Below are positions 25,424-35,252 of a stretch of 64,000 nt of DNA, piece by piece (the stretch's first letter is position 1; each line of letters begins with the position of its first letter). Position numbers and translations under genes: made by a program. This DNA is from SZUA-36 sp963759155. Lineage in GTDB: Bacteria > Pseudomonadota > Gammaproteobacteria > Xanthomonadales > SZUA-36. The notes beneath the pieces were generated by a model, which did not search any database, was not told the origin of the DNA, and was given only the letters and a program-made list of their open reading frames with translations. The stretch covers positions 62,001 through 126,000 of the forward strand of contig CAVWXX010000017.1 of the NCBI GenBank assembly GCA_963759155.1, given 5' to 3'.

Positions 25424-26362
25424 TCAGGGTCTCGCGTCAACTGTCGCGCCTTCCTTTTCCACTTCCATCAGGTCGTACTTACTCACGCCCAGCATCAACA
25501 GGGCGGAACTCGCAACATAGATAGATGAGTAGGTACCTACCAGTACACCGACGATCAGGGTGAATGCGAAACCATGGATAATTTCACCACCGAAATAGAA
25601 CAGTGCTATCAACACCAGTAAAGTGGTCGTTGACGTCATCAAGGTACGTGACAGGGTTTCATTAATCGAGGTATTGACCACCTCAATCGGCTGACGTTTA
25701 CGGTAACGTGGAAAGTTTTCACGGATACGGTCGAATAGCACGATGGTATCGTTGAGGGAATAACCCACAACCGCCAGGATGGCCGCAACAACGGTCAGAT
25801 CGAATTCGACCTGCACCAGCGATATGATGCCCATACTGATGGTGATGTCATGAAACAAGGCAGCCACAGCGCCAACTGAAAAACGCCATTGGAAACGGAA
25901 CATAACATACAGAAACACACCTACCATGGCGTAAATGACAGCCAGTATGCCCTGCTCTGCCAGTTCTTCACCAACCTGTGGTCCAACAAACTCGACACGG
26001 CGCATTTCAATCTCGCCTTCAACTCCCTGGCTTAGAGCTTCCAGAACACGTGTCGACAATTCAGCACTGCTTTCCTCTACATCGGAAGGCGGTATGCGCA
26101 CGACGATATCTGTTGCCGCACCGAAAGTCTGCACCACGGAATCAAAACCCGCGACAGACAGGTTTTCCCTGACCTCGTTGGTATCGGGTGCCGATGGGTA
26201 ACCGACTTCAATCAGTGTTCCACCGGTGAAATCCAGTCCGAAGTTCAATCCGCGCGTTGCCAGCGAAACGATTGAAACAACAATCAGGATGGAGGAGAAA
26301 ATCAGCGCAATATTACGCCGACTCATGAAATCGATATTGGTTTTGCGATTTAGTAATTTCAT
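25424..26362 (-). CDS. secF: Protein translocase subunit SecF
   Basis: SecF with SecD uses the proton gradient to pull preproteins out on the periplasmic side of SecYEG. The 312-residue protein has an N-terminal transmembrane helix, the LDFTGGTLIEV motif near residue 43, a periplasmic domain, and five C-terminal helices containing VGYSLNDTIVLFDRIRENF. It starts 9 bases after secD and is the last gene of the queA-tgt-yajC-secD-secF order. Confidence 0.97.
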   Translation of the reverse strand: MKLLNRKTNIDFMSRRNIALIFSSILIVVSIVSLATRGLNFGLDFTGGTLIEVGYPSAPDTNEVRENLSVAGFDSVVQTFGAATDIVVRIPPSDVEESSAELSTRVLEALSQGVEGEIEMRRVEFVGPQVGEELAEQGILAVIYAMVGVFLYVMFRFQWRFSVGAVAALFHDITISMGIISLVQVEFDLTVVAAILAVVGYSLNDTIVLFDRIRENFPRYRKRQPIEVVNTSINETLSRTLMTSTTTLLVLIALFYFGGEIIHGFAFTLIVGVLVGTYSSIYVASSALLMLGVSKYDLMEVEKEGATVDARP

Positions 26363-26371
26363 GCTGATACC

Positions 26372-28201
26372 TTAAATTGCCAATTTACGGACACGTTTCT
26401 TTCCGCCATAAATCAAGTTTACGACGGCCCGTGTACCCATAATTGCAGTGAACATGGAAGTCACGATACCCAGTGACAGGGTAACCGCAAAACCTTTAAC
26501 CGGACCTGTTCCAAACAGGAACAACACAAAAGCCGCGATCAAGGTTGTAATATTCGCATCGGCGATGGTCGAGAATGCTTTCTCGTAGCCTGCCCGGATA
26601 CTCGCCTGCGGCGTATTACCATTACGAATCTCTTCACGAATACGTTCGAAGATCAGTACATTGGCGTCAACCGCCATACCGATGGTCAAAACGATACCGG
26701 CGATACCCGGCATGGTCAGGGTTGCACCCAGCATCGATAACAGGGAAACCAGCAAGACCAGGTTGGCAAACAGTGCAAGGTTGGCAACCAGGCCGAAAAC
26801 CCGGTAATAAACGGCCATCAGGACCAATACCAGGCAAAAGCCAATGACGACAGCCTTGAAGCCCTTGGCGACGTTGTCCGCACCAAGGCTTGGACCGACG
26901 GTGCGTTCTTCAACGATTTCCATTGGTGCCGCGAGTGCACCGGCCCTGAGTAACAGGGATAACTGTGAAGCTTCACGGATAGAGCCCAGACCGGTCGTCT
27001 GGAAGCGTTTACCGAAAGGTTCACGTACCACGGCAACACTGATAACGTCCTCGATCTTGGTACCATTTGGTTTCTGTTCGATGTAAACAACCGCCATGCG
27101 ATTCCCCACGTTATCACGTGTGAAGTCCAGCATACGTTTGGAGCCAACACCATCCAGGGTCACGCTCACTGAAGGCTGTCCGCTTTGCTGGTCAAAGGAT
27201 GCGGATGCACCGATCAACTGGTCACCGGATACAATCAGGCGTTTTCTAAGCAGGATGGGGTTACCTTCATAGGTATACATACGTGACTCTGGCGGGATAC
27301 GACCGGTTTGAGAAGCGGTAAAGGCGTCATTGGTCTCATCAACGGCGCGGTATTCCAGCGTTGCGGTTGCGCCAATGATCTTCTTGGCCTCAACCGTATC
27401 CTGCACACCCGGTAACTGCACAACCACACGGTCCGCACCCTGTTGCTGAATGACCGGCTCTGCCACACCCAACTCATTAACACGATTACGCAGGGTGGTA
27501 ATATTCTGTTTCAGAGCGGTTTGTTGTAACTCAAGTAATTGTTTTTCCTGCACCGTGGCGGAAATCCCAAAGGTCTCACCCGCTGGCAGTTCGCTGATAT
27601 CCAGACCCTGCAGACTCTGATCGGTCCGAAGCAGATTCATGGTCTTATCCCGGTCCTCGGCTGTACGCAGCATGGCCAACAAACCGTTACCCTCATGACG
27701 GACAGAGACATAACGTATGCCGTTGTCACGCAGCACCGAACGGATATCATCTACATAGCGGTCCAGTTGCTGGCTTCGGGCCGTATCCATATCAACCTGC
27801 ATCAAAAAGTGAACACCGCCCTGCAGGTCAAGCCCCAGTGTCATCGGCTTGCCGCCGAGAGCACGCAGGCCATCAGGTGTGGCGTGGGCCAGGTTCAGCG
27901 CGACGGTGTATTGCTCACCCAGTGCGCTTTTCACCACATCAGCCGCTTTGATCTGATCTTCGGTGTTTTTGAACCGATACAACAGGCGGTTACCCTGCTG
28001 TTCGCTACTATTGAAGCTTATCTGCTCAACCAGTAATGCATCATCGATATTGGTGGTCAGCTCAGCGGGCAGTTCAAAGCCACGTGATGAAGTGATCTGC
28101 AGCGCAGGATCATCACCATAAAAATTGGGCAATGCATAGACGACGCCCACTGCTACGATAAAAAGTATCAGCAGGTACTTCCAGACGGAATACTGGTTCA
28201 T
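26372..28201 (-). CDS. secD: Protein translocase subunit SecD
   Basis: The 609-residue inner-membrane protein has one N-terminal helix, a large periplasmic domain with GLDLQGGVHFLMQV near residue 123, and five C-terminal helices with the RND-like motif TIGMAVDANVLIFERIREE. It forms the SecDF-YajC complex with its downstream and upstream neighbours. The length is normal. Confidence 0.97.
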   Translation of the reverse strand: MNQYSVWKYLLILFIVAVGVVYALPNFYGDDPALQITSSRGFELPAELTTNIDDALLVEQISFNSSEQQGNRLLYRFKNTEDQIKAADVVKSALGEQYTVALNLAHATPDGLRALGGKPMTLGLDLQGGVHFLMQVDMDTARSQQLDRYVDDIRSVLRDNGIRYVSVRHEGNGLLAMLRTAEDRDKTMNLLRTDQSLQGLDISELPAGETFGISATVQEKQLLELQQTALKQNITTLRNRVNELGVAEPVIQQQGADRVVVQLPGVQDTVEAKKIIGATATLEYRAVDETNDAFTASQTGRIPPESRMYTYEGNPILLRKRLIVSGDQLIGASASFDQQSGQPSVSVTLDGVGSKRMLDFTRDNVGNRMAVVYIEQKPNGTKIEDVISVAVVREPFGKRFQTTGLGSIREASQLSLLLRAGALAAPMEIVEERTVGPSLGADNVAKGFKAVVIGFCLVLVLMAVYYRVFGLVANLALFANLVLLVSLLSMLGATLTMPGIAGIVLTIGMAVDANVLIFERIREEIRNGNTPQASIRAGYEKAFSTIADANITTLIAAFVLFLFGTGPVKGFAVTLSLGIVTSMFTAIMGTRAVVNLIYGGKKRVRKLAI

Positions 28202-28238
28202 AGAATCAGTCTCTAATTAATGTGGTAAACGCGAATGA

Positions 28239-28562
28239 TCAGGCGGACTTGATCGTGCCCTTCGGCATGACATTGGCGACAGCTTGACGTTGCAACTTGA
28301 TTTGCATGTTATCGGCCAACTCCAGCGTAACAAAAGAATCCGAAACGTCCGTAATTTTCCCAAGCAAACCACCATTGGTTATCACTTCATCGCCTTTGCT
28401 CAGCTGTGAAACCAGCAGTTTGTGTTCCTTTGCGCGCTTCATCTGCGGCCGGATCAACATAAAGTAGAAGACGGCAAAAATGACGATTAACGGCAGAAAA
28501 CTCATCAGACCACCCGGTGCAGCAGCGTCCTGGGCGTATGCATTTGAAATAAAGAAGTCCAT
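28239..28562 (-). CDS. yajC: Preprotein translocase subunit YajC
   Basis: A 107-residue single-span membrane protein: hydrophobic segment at about 19-37 (LMSFLPLIVIFAVFYFMLIR), followed by the conserved RPQMKRAKEHKLLVSQLSKGDEV and NGGLLGKI. It associates with SecDF. The gene precedes secD by 37 bases. Confidence 0.96.
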   Translation of the reverse strand: MDFFISNAYAQDAAAPGGLMSFLPLIVIFAVFYFMLIRPQMKRAKEHKLLVSQLSKGDEVITNGGLLGKITDVSDSFVTLELADNMQIKLQRQAVANVMPKGTIKSA

Positions 28563-28732
28563 GTTTACTCTCTTTTTATCCCCTGGGGTTCACCCAACAG
28601 TATTATCAGATTTGGATCGTTATCAATCCTAAGTGGGGCCCCTGTTCAAATTTTCAAACAGACAGGCCGAAACTCAACGGGCAATTATAAGCCATGCGGA
28701 AAATTAAAACCGCCGTTTTTATTGATAATTGT

Positions 28733-29839
28733 TCACTCGACACCGCTGGCATATAAATCCAGGAACTGTCCTGTATATTCATCCAGTGCTTCTTTCTCGA
28801 TAGCTTCCCTGAGTCCCGCCATCAGGGCCTGGTAGAAATGCAGATTATGAACGGTTGCCAGGTGCGGGCCCAGCATTTCCTTACAGCGGTCAAGATGCTT
28901 CAAATAGGAACGTGAATAATTCTGACAGGTGTAGCACTCACAATTCTCGTCAATCGGGCGGGTGTCCATGGCATAACGTGAATTGCGTATTTTGATGACA
29001 CCACGGGAAGTAAAGTAATAACCATTGCGGGCATTGCGGGTTGGCATGACACAATCAAACATGTCCACACCGTGCAGAACCGCCGCAATAATATCCTGTG
29101 GCCGCCCTACCCCCATCAGGTACCGGGGCTTGTCGACCGGCAGTTCAGGTAATGTATAGCCCAATACCAGTTCCCGCTCATGTTCCGGTTCACCGACTGA
29201 AAGACCACCAATAGCGTAACCGTCAAAACCAATTCCGGTCAGGGCCTGTGCCGATTGCTGACGTAAACCTTCGTACATGCCACCCTGGACAATTCCAAAC
29301 AGGGCCGAAGGGCTATCACCATGGGCCACCTTGCAACGCTGCGCCCAGCGCATGGACATCTCCATCGAATCAGATGCCTGTTGCTCGGTGGCAGGATAAG
29401 GTGTGCATTCGTCAAAACACATGACGATATCTGAACCCAGTGCCGCCTGTACTGCCATGGACTCTTCGGGGCCAAGGAAAACCCGTGCACCATCAACCGG
29501 TGATGCAAAGGTGACGCCCTTCTCGGTAATTTTTCTTCGTTCGGACAAACTCCAGACCTGGAAACCACCGGAGTCGGTCAGGATAGGTCTTTTCCATTGC
29601 ATGAAGTCATGCAGGTCTCCATGCGCCCTGATGATGTCCGTCCCCGGTCGCAACATCAGGTGAAAGGTATTGCCCAGAATGATCTCGGCACCGGTATCAC
29701 GCACCGCTTTTGGGGTCATGGCCTTGACGGTGCCATAGGTGCCCACAGGCATAAATGCGGGTGTCTGGACATCACCGCGGTCAAAGGCCAGGCGGCCACG
29801 ACGGGCCTTGCCATCGGTTTTTAACAGTTCAAATTGCAT
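28733..29839 (-). CDS. tgt: tRNA-guanine transglycosylase
   Basis: Tgt exchanges guanine 34 of Asp, Asn, His and Tyr tRNAs for preQ1 on the way to queuosine. The 368 residues include the general acid region DSGGFQVWSL (near 90), the nucleophile loop after MFDCVMPTRNARNG (near 265) and the zinc site CECYTCQNYSRSYLKHL near 303. It lies between queA and yajC in the classic order. Confidence 0.97.
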   Translation of the reverse strand: MQFELLKTDGKARRGRLAFDRGDVQTPAFMPVGTYGTVKAMTPKAVRDTGAEIILGNTFHLMLRPGTDIIRAHGDLHDFMQWKRPILTDSGGFQVWSLSERRKITEKGVTFASPVDGARVFLGPEESMAVQAALGSDIVMCFDECTPYPATEQQASDSMEMSMRWAQRCKVAHGDSPSALFGIVQGGMYEGLRQQSAQALTGIGFDGYAIGGLSVGEPEHERELVLGYTLPELPVDKPRYLMGVGRPQDIIAAVLHGVDMFDCVMPTRNARNGYYFTSRGVIKIRNSRYAMDTRPIDENCECYTCQNYSRSYLKHLDRCKEMLGPHLATVHNLHFYQALMAGLREAIEKEALDEYTGQFLDLYASGVE

Positions 29840-29943
29840 CAGGTTTCAGGAACTCAACAAAATAGATTAATCGCACATTCTGACATTCAAACCTGCCTAT
29901 TGCATCAGCAGATGATGAAAACGCCCCAACGCAAAGGCTTCAT

Positions 29944-30960
29944 TCAACTGAGCAGCATCGCATCGCCATAGCTGAAAAACCGGTAGCGTTGCTCTACGGC
30001 ATGGCGATAGGCCGCCAGTGTCGGTTCGTGACCTGCAAAAGCACTGACCAGCATCAACAAGGTGGATTCAGGCAGATGGAAGTTGGTAATCAACGCGTCC
30101 ACAACGCGGAACCGGTAAGGCGGATATATGAATATTCTGCTGTCCCCGGAAAATGGCTCAAGCAGACCACCCTGCGCGGCAGTCTCGAGACTACGTACCG
30201 CGGTTGTCCCGACAGCAATCACACGCCCGCCACGGGCCTTTGTCGCCGCGATGGCATCACAGGTTGCCTGTGACACCTCAAGCCATTCGGCGTGCATCTG
30301 GTGTTCTTCAATATCATCTACACGCACAGGTTGAAACGTTCCGGCACCAACATGCAGGGTGACCGTGGTTGAATGAACACCCGCTTCGCGCAATTGATCC
30401 AGTAAAGCCTGATCGAAGTGCAAACCCGCCGTAGGCGCTGCTACCGCGCCCGGTGTTTCAGCAAACACGGTCTGATAACGATGCCGGTCAGCCTCAGTAT
30501 CTTCACGCGTAATATAAGGGGGTAAAGGCATATGGCCGAGGTTCTGCAGCAGGCCCATCAAGTCGGCATGACAGACTTCAGGTGGAAAGAACCCATCCTC
30601 ACGCCCCATCACCTGCAACTCACTACCGTCTTCCAATACCAGTTTTCCACCTGGTTTCGGGGACTTGCTTGCACGCACCTGGGCCAGGCATTCATGTTGA
30701 CTCAACAAGCGCTCGACCAGGATCTCGATACGGCCACCACTGGATTTGAAACCATATAAACGTGCTGGAATGACTTCCGTGTTGTTGAACACCAGCAGGT
30801 CTCCCGGGCTCAGCAGCTTGGGCAACTCGTTGAAACTCCTGTCATCCACGCGGCCATTTTGCCTGTCCAGGCACAACAGGCGACTTGAACTGCGTTGCTC
30901 CAATGGTCGCTGTGCAATCAGTTCCGCTGGCAAATGATAGTGAAAGTCAGTGCGCTTCAT
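29944..30960 (-). CDS. queA: S-adenosylmethionine:tRNA ribosyltransferase-isomerase
   Basis: QueA transfers and isomerises the ribosyl part of SAM onto preQ1-tRNA to make epoxyqueuosine, directly after Tgt. The 338-residue protein begins MKRTDFHYHLPAELIAQRPLEQRSSS, and contains LLVFNNTEVIPARLYG, APTAGLHFDQALL and TNFHLPESTLLMLVSAFAG, all hallmark motifs. A gap of 104 bases to tgt shows no gene. Confidence 0.97.
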   Translation of the reverse strand: MKRTDFHYHLPAELIAQRPLEQRSSSRLLCLDRQNGRVDDRSFNELPKLLSPGDLLVFNNTEVIPARLYGFKSSGGRIEILVERLLSQHECLAQVRASKSPKPGGKLVLEDGSELQVMGREDGFFPPEVCHADLMGLLQNLGHMPLPPYITREDTEADRHRYQTVFAETPGAVAAPTAGLHFDQALLDQLREAGVHSTTVTLHVGAGTFQPVRVDDIEEHQMHAEWLEVSQATCDAIAATKARGGRVIAVGTTAVRSLETAAQGGLLEPFSGDSRIFIYPPYRFRVVDALITNFHLPESTLLMLVSAFAGHEPTLAAYRHAVEQRYRFFSYGDAMLLS

Positions 30961-31078
30961 TGATATCCTGTTTGTTGCAATCGCATGAGCCGAACCGGTT
31001 ATTATCCTTTAAAAGCCCAGCCGACCCCACCATAATGACGTCGCAATTCCATTTTTAAAGTACCGAGAGAAGATTTCT

Positions 31079-32353
31079 ATGAACAAGAGCCTCGAACAGG
31101 CGCGGGAACTTGACCGGCAGGATCCCTTGAGTGGTTTCCGTGACCGGTTCTTAATACCCAGAAAAGCTGACGGAAATGAACAACTGTATTTCTGCGGTAA
31201 CTCCCTGGGTCTGCAACCCAAAGCGGTCAAGGCGGCCGTGCTCGAGGAACTGGATGCCTGGCAGGAACTGGCCGTGGAAGGTCATTTCAAGGGTCGGCGC
31301 CCGTGGCTGTCATACAATGATCTGCTGCGCGAGCCAATGGCCGAATTGATCGGCGCCAAGGCCCGGGAAGTGGTTCTTATGAACTCACTGACCGTCAATC
31401 TGCATCTGATGATGATCAGTTTTTACCGGCCAACGGGTCTACGCAACAAGATCCTGATCGAACAACAATCCTTCCCTTCTGACCGCTATGCCGTGGAATC
31501 TCAAATCCGCATGCATGGCCTTGACCCGGCTGAGTGCCTGGTTGAAATCGAACCACCAGCCAATAGCCGGACAATCGATGAGACAGCTATCGAGGAATAT
31601 CTTGCCGAACATGGCGAGCAGGTCGCACTGGTGTTGTGGCCCGGTGTGCATTATGCCAGTGGTCAGTTTTTTGACCTGACCCGTATTGCAAGCTCAGCAC
31701 ATTCTGCCGGTGCGCTGTGTGGTTTTGATCTTGCGCACGCGGTGGGGAACGTACCTTTGAACCTTCGGGAAAGCGATGTCGATTTCGCTGTCTGGTGCAC
31801 CTATAAATACCTGAATTCGGGTATGGGGTCGGTAGCAGCTTGCTTCGTGAATGAACGACATAGTGAGCACAATGACCTTACCCGCCTGCACGGGTGGTGG
31901 GGTACACACCCCGAATCACGCTTTCTGATGGGGCCGGAGTTTGTGCCGGCCGAAGGGGCTGAAGCCTGGGTCTTATCCAATCCACCTATCCTTGCCATGG
32001 CCCCGATAAGAGTCGCGCTGGACATGTTCAAGCTTGCAGGCATGAGCACGCTAAGAAAAAAGTCGGTCGCCATGACAGCTTACCTGGAGCAACTGATCAA
32101 ATCCGAACTGCACGACTCGCTGGAGATCGTTACACCGGCAGAACCGGGACGGCGTGGCTGTCAATTATCCCTGCGTGTGCTGGCTGGTCGTGATGCCGGA
32201 AGAGCCCTGTTTGAACAATTGGAAGCGGCCGGCACCATACCCGACTGGCGTGAGCCGGATGTAATCCGGGTGGCACCGGTGCCAATGTACAATCGATTTG
32301 AAGATTGCTGGTTATTTGTCAGCCAGGTCAAAGGTTTTCTGGGCAAAAACTGA
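31079..32353 (+). CDS. kynU: Kynureninase
   Basis: This PLP enzyme cleaves L-kynurenine to anthranilate and alanine in tryptophan degradation or NAD synthesis. The 424-residue protein has YFCGNSLGLQPK near residue 36, FPSDRYAVESQI, GFDLAHAVGNVPL and the PLP-lysine segment VWCTYKYLNSGMGSVAACF near 240. No other kynurenine pathway gene is in the window. It is divergent from queA. Confidence 0.95.
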   Translation: MNKSLEQARELDRQDPLSGFRDRFLIPRKADGNEQLYFCGNSLGLQPKAVKAAVLEELDAWQELAVEGHFKGRRPWLSYNDLLREPMAELIGAKAREVVLMNSLTVNLHLMMISFYRPTGLRNKILIEQQSFPSDRYAVESQIRMHGLDPAECLVEIEPPANSRTIDETAIEEYLAEHGEQVALVLWPGVHYASGQFFDLTRIASSAHSAGALCGFDLAHAVGNVPLNLRESDVDFAVWCTYKYLNSGMGSVAACFVNERHSEHNDLTRLHGWWGTHPESRFLMGPEFVPAEGAEAWVLSNPPILAMAPIRVALDMFKLAGMSTLRKKSVAMTAYLEQLIKSELHDSLEIVTPAEPGRRGCQLSLRVLAGRDAGRALFEQLEAAGTIPDWREPDVIRVAPVPMYNRFEDCWLFVSQVKGFLGKN

Positions 32354-32379
32354 GCGGGAAATACAAACGTTTTTCCCGC
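32354..32379. terminator. Weak hairpin between convergent kynU and the S8 protease
   Basis: GCGGGAAA and TTTCCCGC form an 8-bp stem around a 10-base loop immediately after the kynU stop. There is no real T-run on the plus strand, so termination strength is doubtful. Confidence 0.45.
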
Positions 32380-32414
32380 CCCCGTTTAGATCGAGTGCCC
32401 GTTGCTTCGTTAAA

Positions 32415-35252
32415 CTACTCGCAGGCAACCGGCGACGTCAGTTTTGACGTGCTATCCGAGCGATCAACCGAACCACTCAAGGGCGGTACCAGCAGGTAAT
32501 TCAGGTTCCAGTCAATATTGTTTTCATCGATCAGTGTCCGCGTGAACAAACCTACAGTTTCAACGGTCAAATCCTTCTCTGAACATACCGCACAATAACC
32601 GCCAAACTGCAGCAAACCTGCTTCAGGATTGGTTGAGCTCTGTGGCTCCGGCGCGCCTATCAGCCATATGGGCCGGCCGGAATCGTCATAGATATAATGA
32701 ACAAATGCCTGCGATCCCTTATTGATAACAACCGTGGCGCCACCAACACCATCCGCGGTGCGTGACCAGATCCCATCAAAACTACGTTCAGTCCCGTCGA
32801 TGTCCGGACAATCGACCGGCAGGCTTGGTCGCTCCCTGTCACTGCCACTTTTGCCAAACAGCACAAACGAGAAAACTGAATCATCCTCGGCCAGTAATGT
32901 AATGGATACATGTCCTACGGGGGTCGATTGTTGCAATAAGCCGTCATTGGTAAAACGCAATAGCTCGGCTACCCATACGTTTCCAACCGGTTCAGGTGCG
33001 GAGGCCAGATACCAGGCAGGTTTACCGTCATCATCGTAGGTGTACCACAAAAAGGCACGGAATCCGCCGCTTGATGAATAGTCATAACCCTGGTTGATGC
33101 CCTCCCGCGAAGATGCCTGCCACAGGCCCGATTTCAATGGGATGGCGGCACCCGAAAAACGCATATCTGCCCGGATGCTGACATCTGCATGGGCGTTGCT
33201 GTTATTCACAAGCACGGCGAACCACCGTCCCGGTACGGCACTTCCGCCCGAAACAGTCACACTCGGGCCGGCATTCACTGTGCCCGAGGCCGAAGCCAGT
33301 GGCGCACCACTCATATCGGGTGCCGAAACGAAGGGGGCATTGATGAAAGCATCGTCGAAATCAACCCGGTAAAGCTCTAACTTGGTGGCTACGTTTTGCA
33401 CGCTATTGGCACCAGTCAGGCTTGTCGACACTGTAAATGAATCGGTTCCCGGTGGGATGTCAAAATAGATATGATCGTGTGTACCACCACTTTGCACCGT
33501 TACACCACGATCGACACCATTCATCAATACCAGCGTTTCAGGGGCCGCAACTGCCGTCTTGGAGAAATTGACCGGAACAATACCTATGTTATTTGGTGTC
33601 TCACGGCGTGTGCCGATACCAACCGCCCCCATCAGTTCTGTTCCCGGAACTGAACTGACATCATCCCAGGACAAGCGTATTTTCTGGCTGTCGCCGTTGG
33701 CGACTATTCCGCTACCGGTCGCTCTCAGCGGTGATGGGGTACTGTTGCTGATGACAGCGGATTTCAACCTTACCTCATCCTGAACGTTGGTCGCTGTCCA
33801 GTTTTGAACCAGGACCCAGTATTGACCAGCTTCCGGACTGAATAAATCACATAACTCGATATCCTGTGGAGAGGTACTGGCGCAGAGCTCTTCAAATTCC
33901 TGCGCCTTGCCGTCGCCATTGATATCCAGGCCAACAAACAAATCCAGGTCTTCAGACGTCGAAGGCAGGGTGGCCGTATGGAACCACAATGTATCTTCCG
34001 GAATGTCATGCAGGACCGTCATCACACCTTCGCCACCGTCATACGGGTCATCATCGGTGGGGTCCTGTGGCAGCATATCGACCGTTATTGTCGGCACGAC
34101 CAGACCACCACTGGTAAAGGTAGCATCCGGCATGGCCGCCAGCCCATTCAACTGGAAGTCCTGCCAACCGGATACATCAGCGCTTTCAATATTCCATTCA
34201 AAGGGCAGTTCACCGCCGTCAGCAAATACCGCCACCGGGAAAACCGCATCGGGAAAGCCGCTTGAACTCAGGCGCACTTCACCATAGACCCATGAACCCA
34301 CCAGTTCAGACTGGCTCAGGTCTATATTGATGGTCAGTTTCTGGCTGGCACCATTCGCTAATGTGAAACTCGCCGGTGTCACATTGACCACCACACCATT
34401 TGCAAAACCCTGGGCAGATGAAGTCCAGCTTGCGCCATTTGCCAAATCGGTGACCGTGCGTTCAAAAGCACAGCCATTGTAACAAGCCGTATCCACCAGG
34501 CCCGGCAGGTTCAGGTCCTTGGGGTCGCCCCCCGTACCCGGGTTGGCAAGCATAAAACCGCTAGCGCTTTCTTCAAGATACAAACCTGCATTAACCGCCT
34601 GGTCAAGACGAGGCCTGCCGGCACCGCGTTTATGAGGTGTGGCTTCTGAACTATCGAAATCAATAGCCAACTCTGGTGTGGCCGTCATCGAAATCGTGGA
34701 AGCGATCATCGACGGTGTCCAGTCGGGATGCACGGATTTTAGCAATGCCGCCCCACCCGTCACATGTGGTGAGGACATCGAGGTGCCATCCAGGATGTTA
34801 AAGCTGGTTGCGGGGATATACGCACCAATGATTTCCGTACCCGGCGCAATGAGATCGGGCTTTAAGACATTCTCAATCGGCGGATCCCCAGGACCACGTG
34901 AACTGCTGGCGGATATCTGATCACCGGCCACCGCAATATTTCCAATAAAGAAATCACTCAGGCCGCCCTGATGGTTTGCGCCACCATCCAGCCAGGTCCG
35001 CAAGTTGTCACTATCACCAAGACCGAGATGCGTTGCGGGCAAACAATGATAATCGGCGACGACGGATTCACCAAAATTTTCGGTATTGGCCAGAATATAA
35101 CCACCAGCCCCCGCCAACTCGAGGTTCCTGCCCTTTTCTATGCGACCATAGGTGCCTCGATCACAGACCACGATTTCACCATTAAACGTGCCGGGCAGAA
35201 ATGGGTTACTGGCACCGGTATAATCGGAACATGCCGGATTGTGGTGATGCAA
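32415..35252 (-). CDS. S8 subtilisin-like protease, C-terminal part (frameshifted from 35206-36624)
   Basis: This 945-codon frame continues the protease begun upstream, after an apparent one-base shift. It contains the rest of the PA domain insert (GEIVVCDRGTYGRIEKG), the catalytic serine in LDGTSMSSPHVTGGAALL, then a fibronectin-like domain, two prepeptidase C-terminal-like regions (about 400-490 and 580-670), and a terminal pair of modules (SGLWQASSREGINQG with LWYTYDDDGKPAWYL; FDGIWSRTADGVGG with YIYDDSGRPIWLIG). The nominal TTG start at 35252 has no ribosome site, so it is very unlikely to be translated alone. Secreted or surface protease overall. Confidence 0.85.
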   Translation of the reverse strand: MHHHNPACSDYTGASNPFLPGTFNGEIVVCDRGTYGRIEKGRNLELAGAGGYILANTENFGESVVADYHCLPATHLGLGDSDNLRTWLDGGANHQGGLSDFFIGNIAVAGDQISASSSRGPGDPPIENVLKPDLIAPGTEIIGAYIPATSFNILDGTSMSSPHVTGGAALLKSVHPDWTPSMIASTISMTATPELAIDFDSSEATPHKRGAGRPRLDQAVNAGLYLEESASGFMLANPGTGGDPKDLNLPGLVDTACYNGCAFERTVTDLANGASWTSSAQGFANGVVVNVTPASFTLANGASQKLTINIDLSQSELVGSWVYGEVRLSSSGFPDAVFPVAVFADGGELPFEWNIESADVSGWQDFQLNGLAAMPDATFTSGGLVVPTITVDMLPQDPTDDDPYDGGEGVMTVLHDIPEDTLWFHTATLPSTSEDLDLFVGLDINGDGKAQEFEELCASTSPQDIELCDLFSPEAGQYWVLVQNWTATNVQDEVRLKSAVISNSTPSPLRATGSGIVANGDSQKIRLSWDDVSSVPGTELMGAVGIGTRRETPNNIGIVPVNFSKTAVAAPETLVLMNGVDRGVTVQSGGTHDHIYFDIPPGTDSFTVSTSLTGANSVQNVATKLELYRVDFDDAFINAPFVSAPDMSGAPLASASGTVNAGPSVTVSGGSAVPGRWFAVLVNNSNAHADVSIRADMRFSGAAIPLKSGLWQASSREGINQGYDYSSSGGFRAFLWYTYDDDGKPAWYLASAPEPVGNVWVAELLRFTNDGLLQQSTPVGHVSITLLAEDDSVFSFVLFGKSGSDRERPSLPVDCPDIDGTERSFDGIWSRTADGVGGATVVINKGSQAFVHYIYDDSGRPIWLIGAPEPQSSTNPEAGLLQFGGYCAVCSEKDLTVETVGLFTRTLIDENNIDWNLNYLLVPPLSGSVDRSDSTSKLTSPVACE

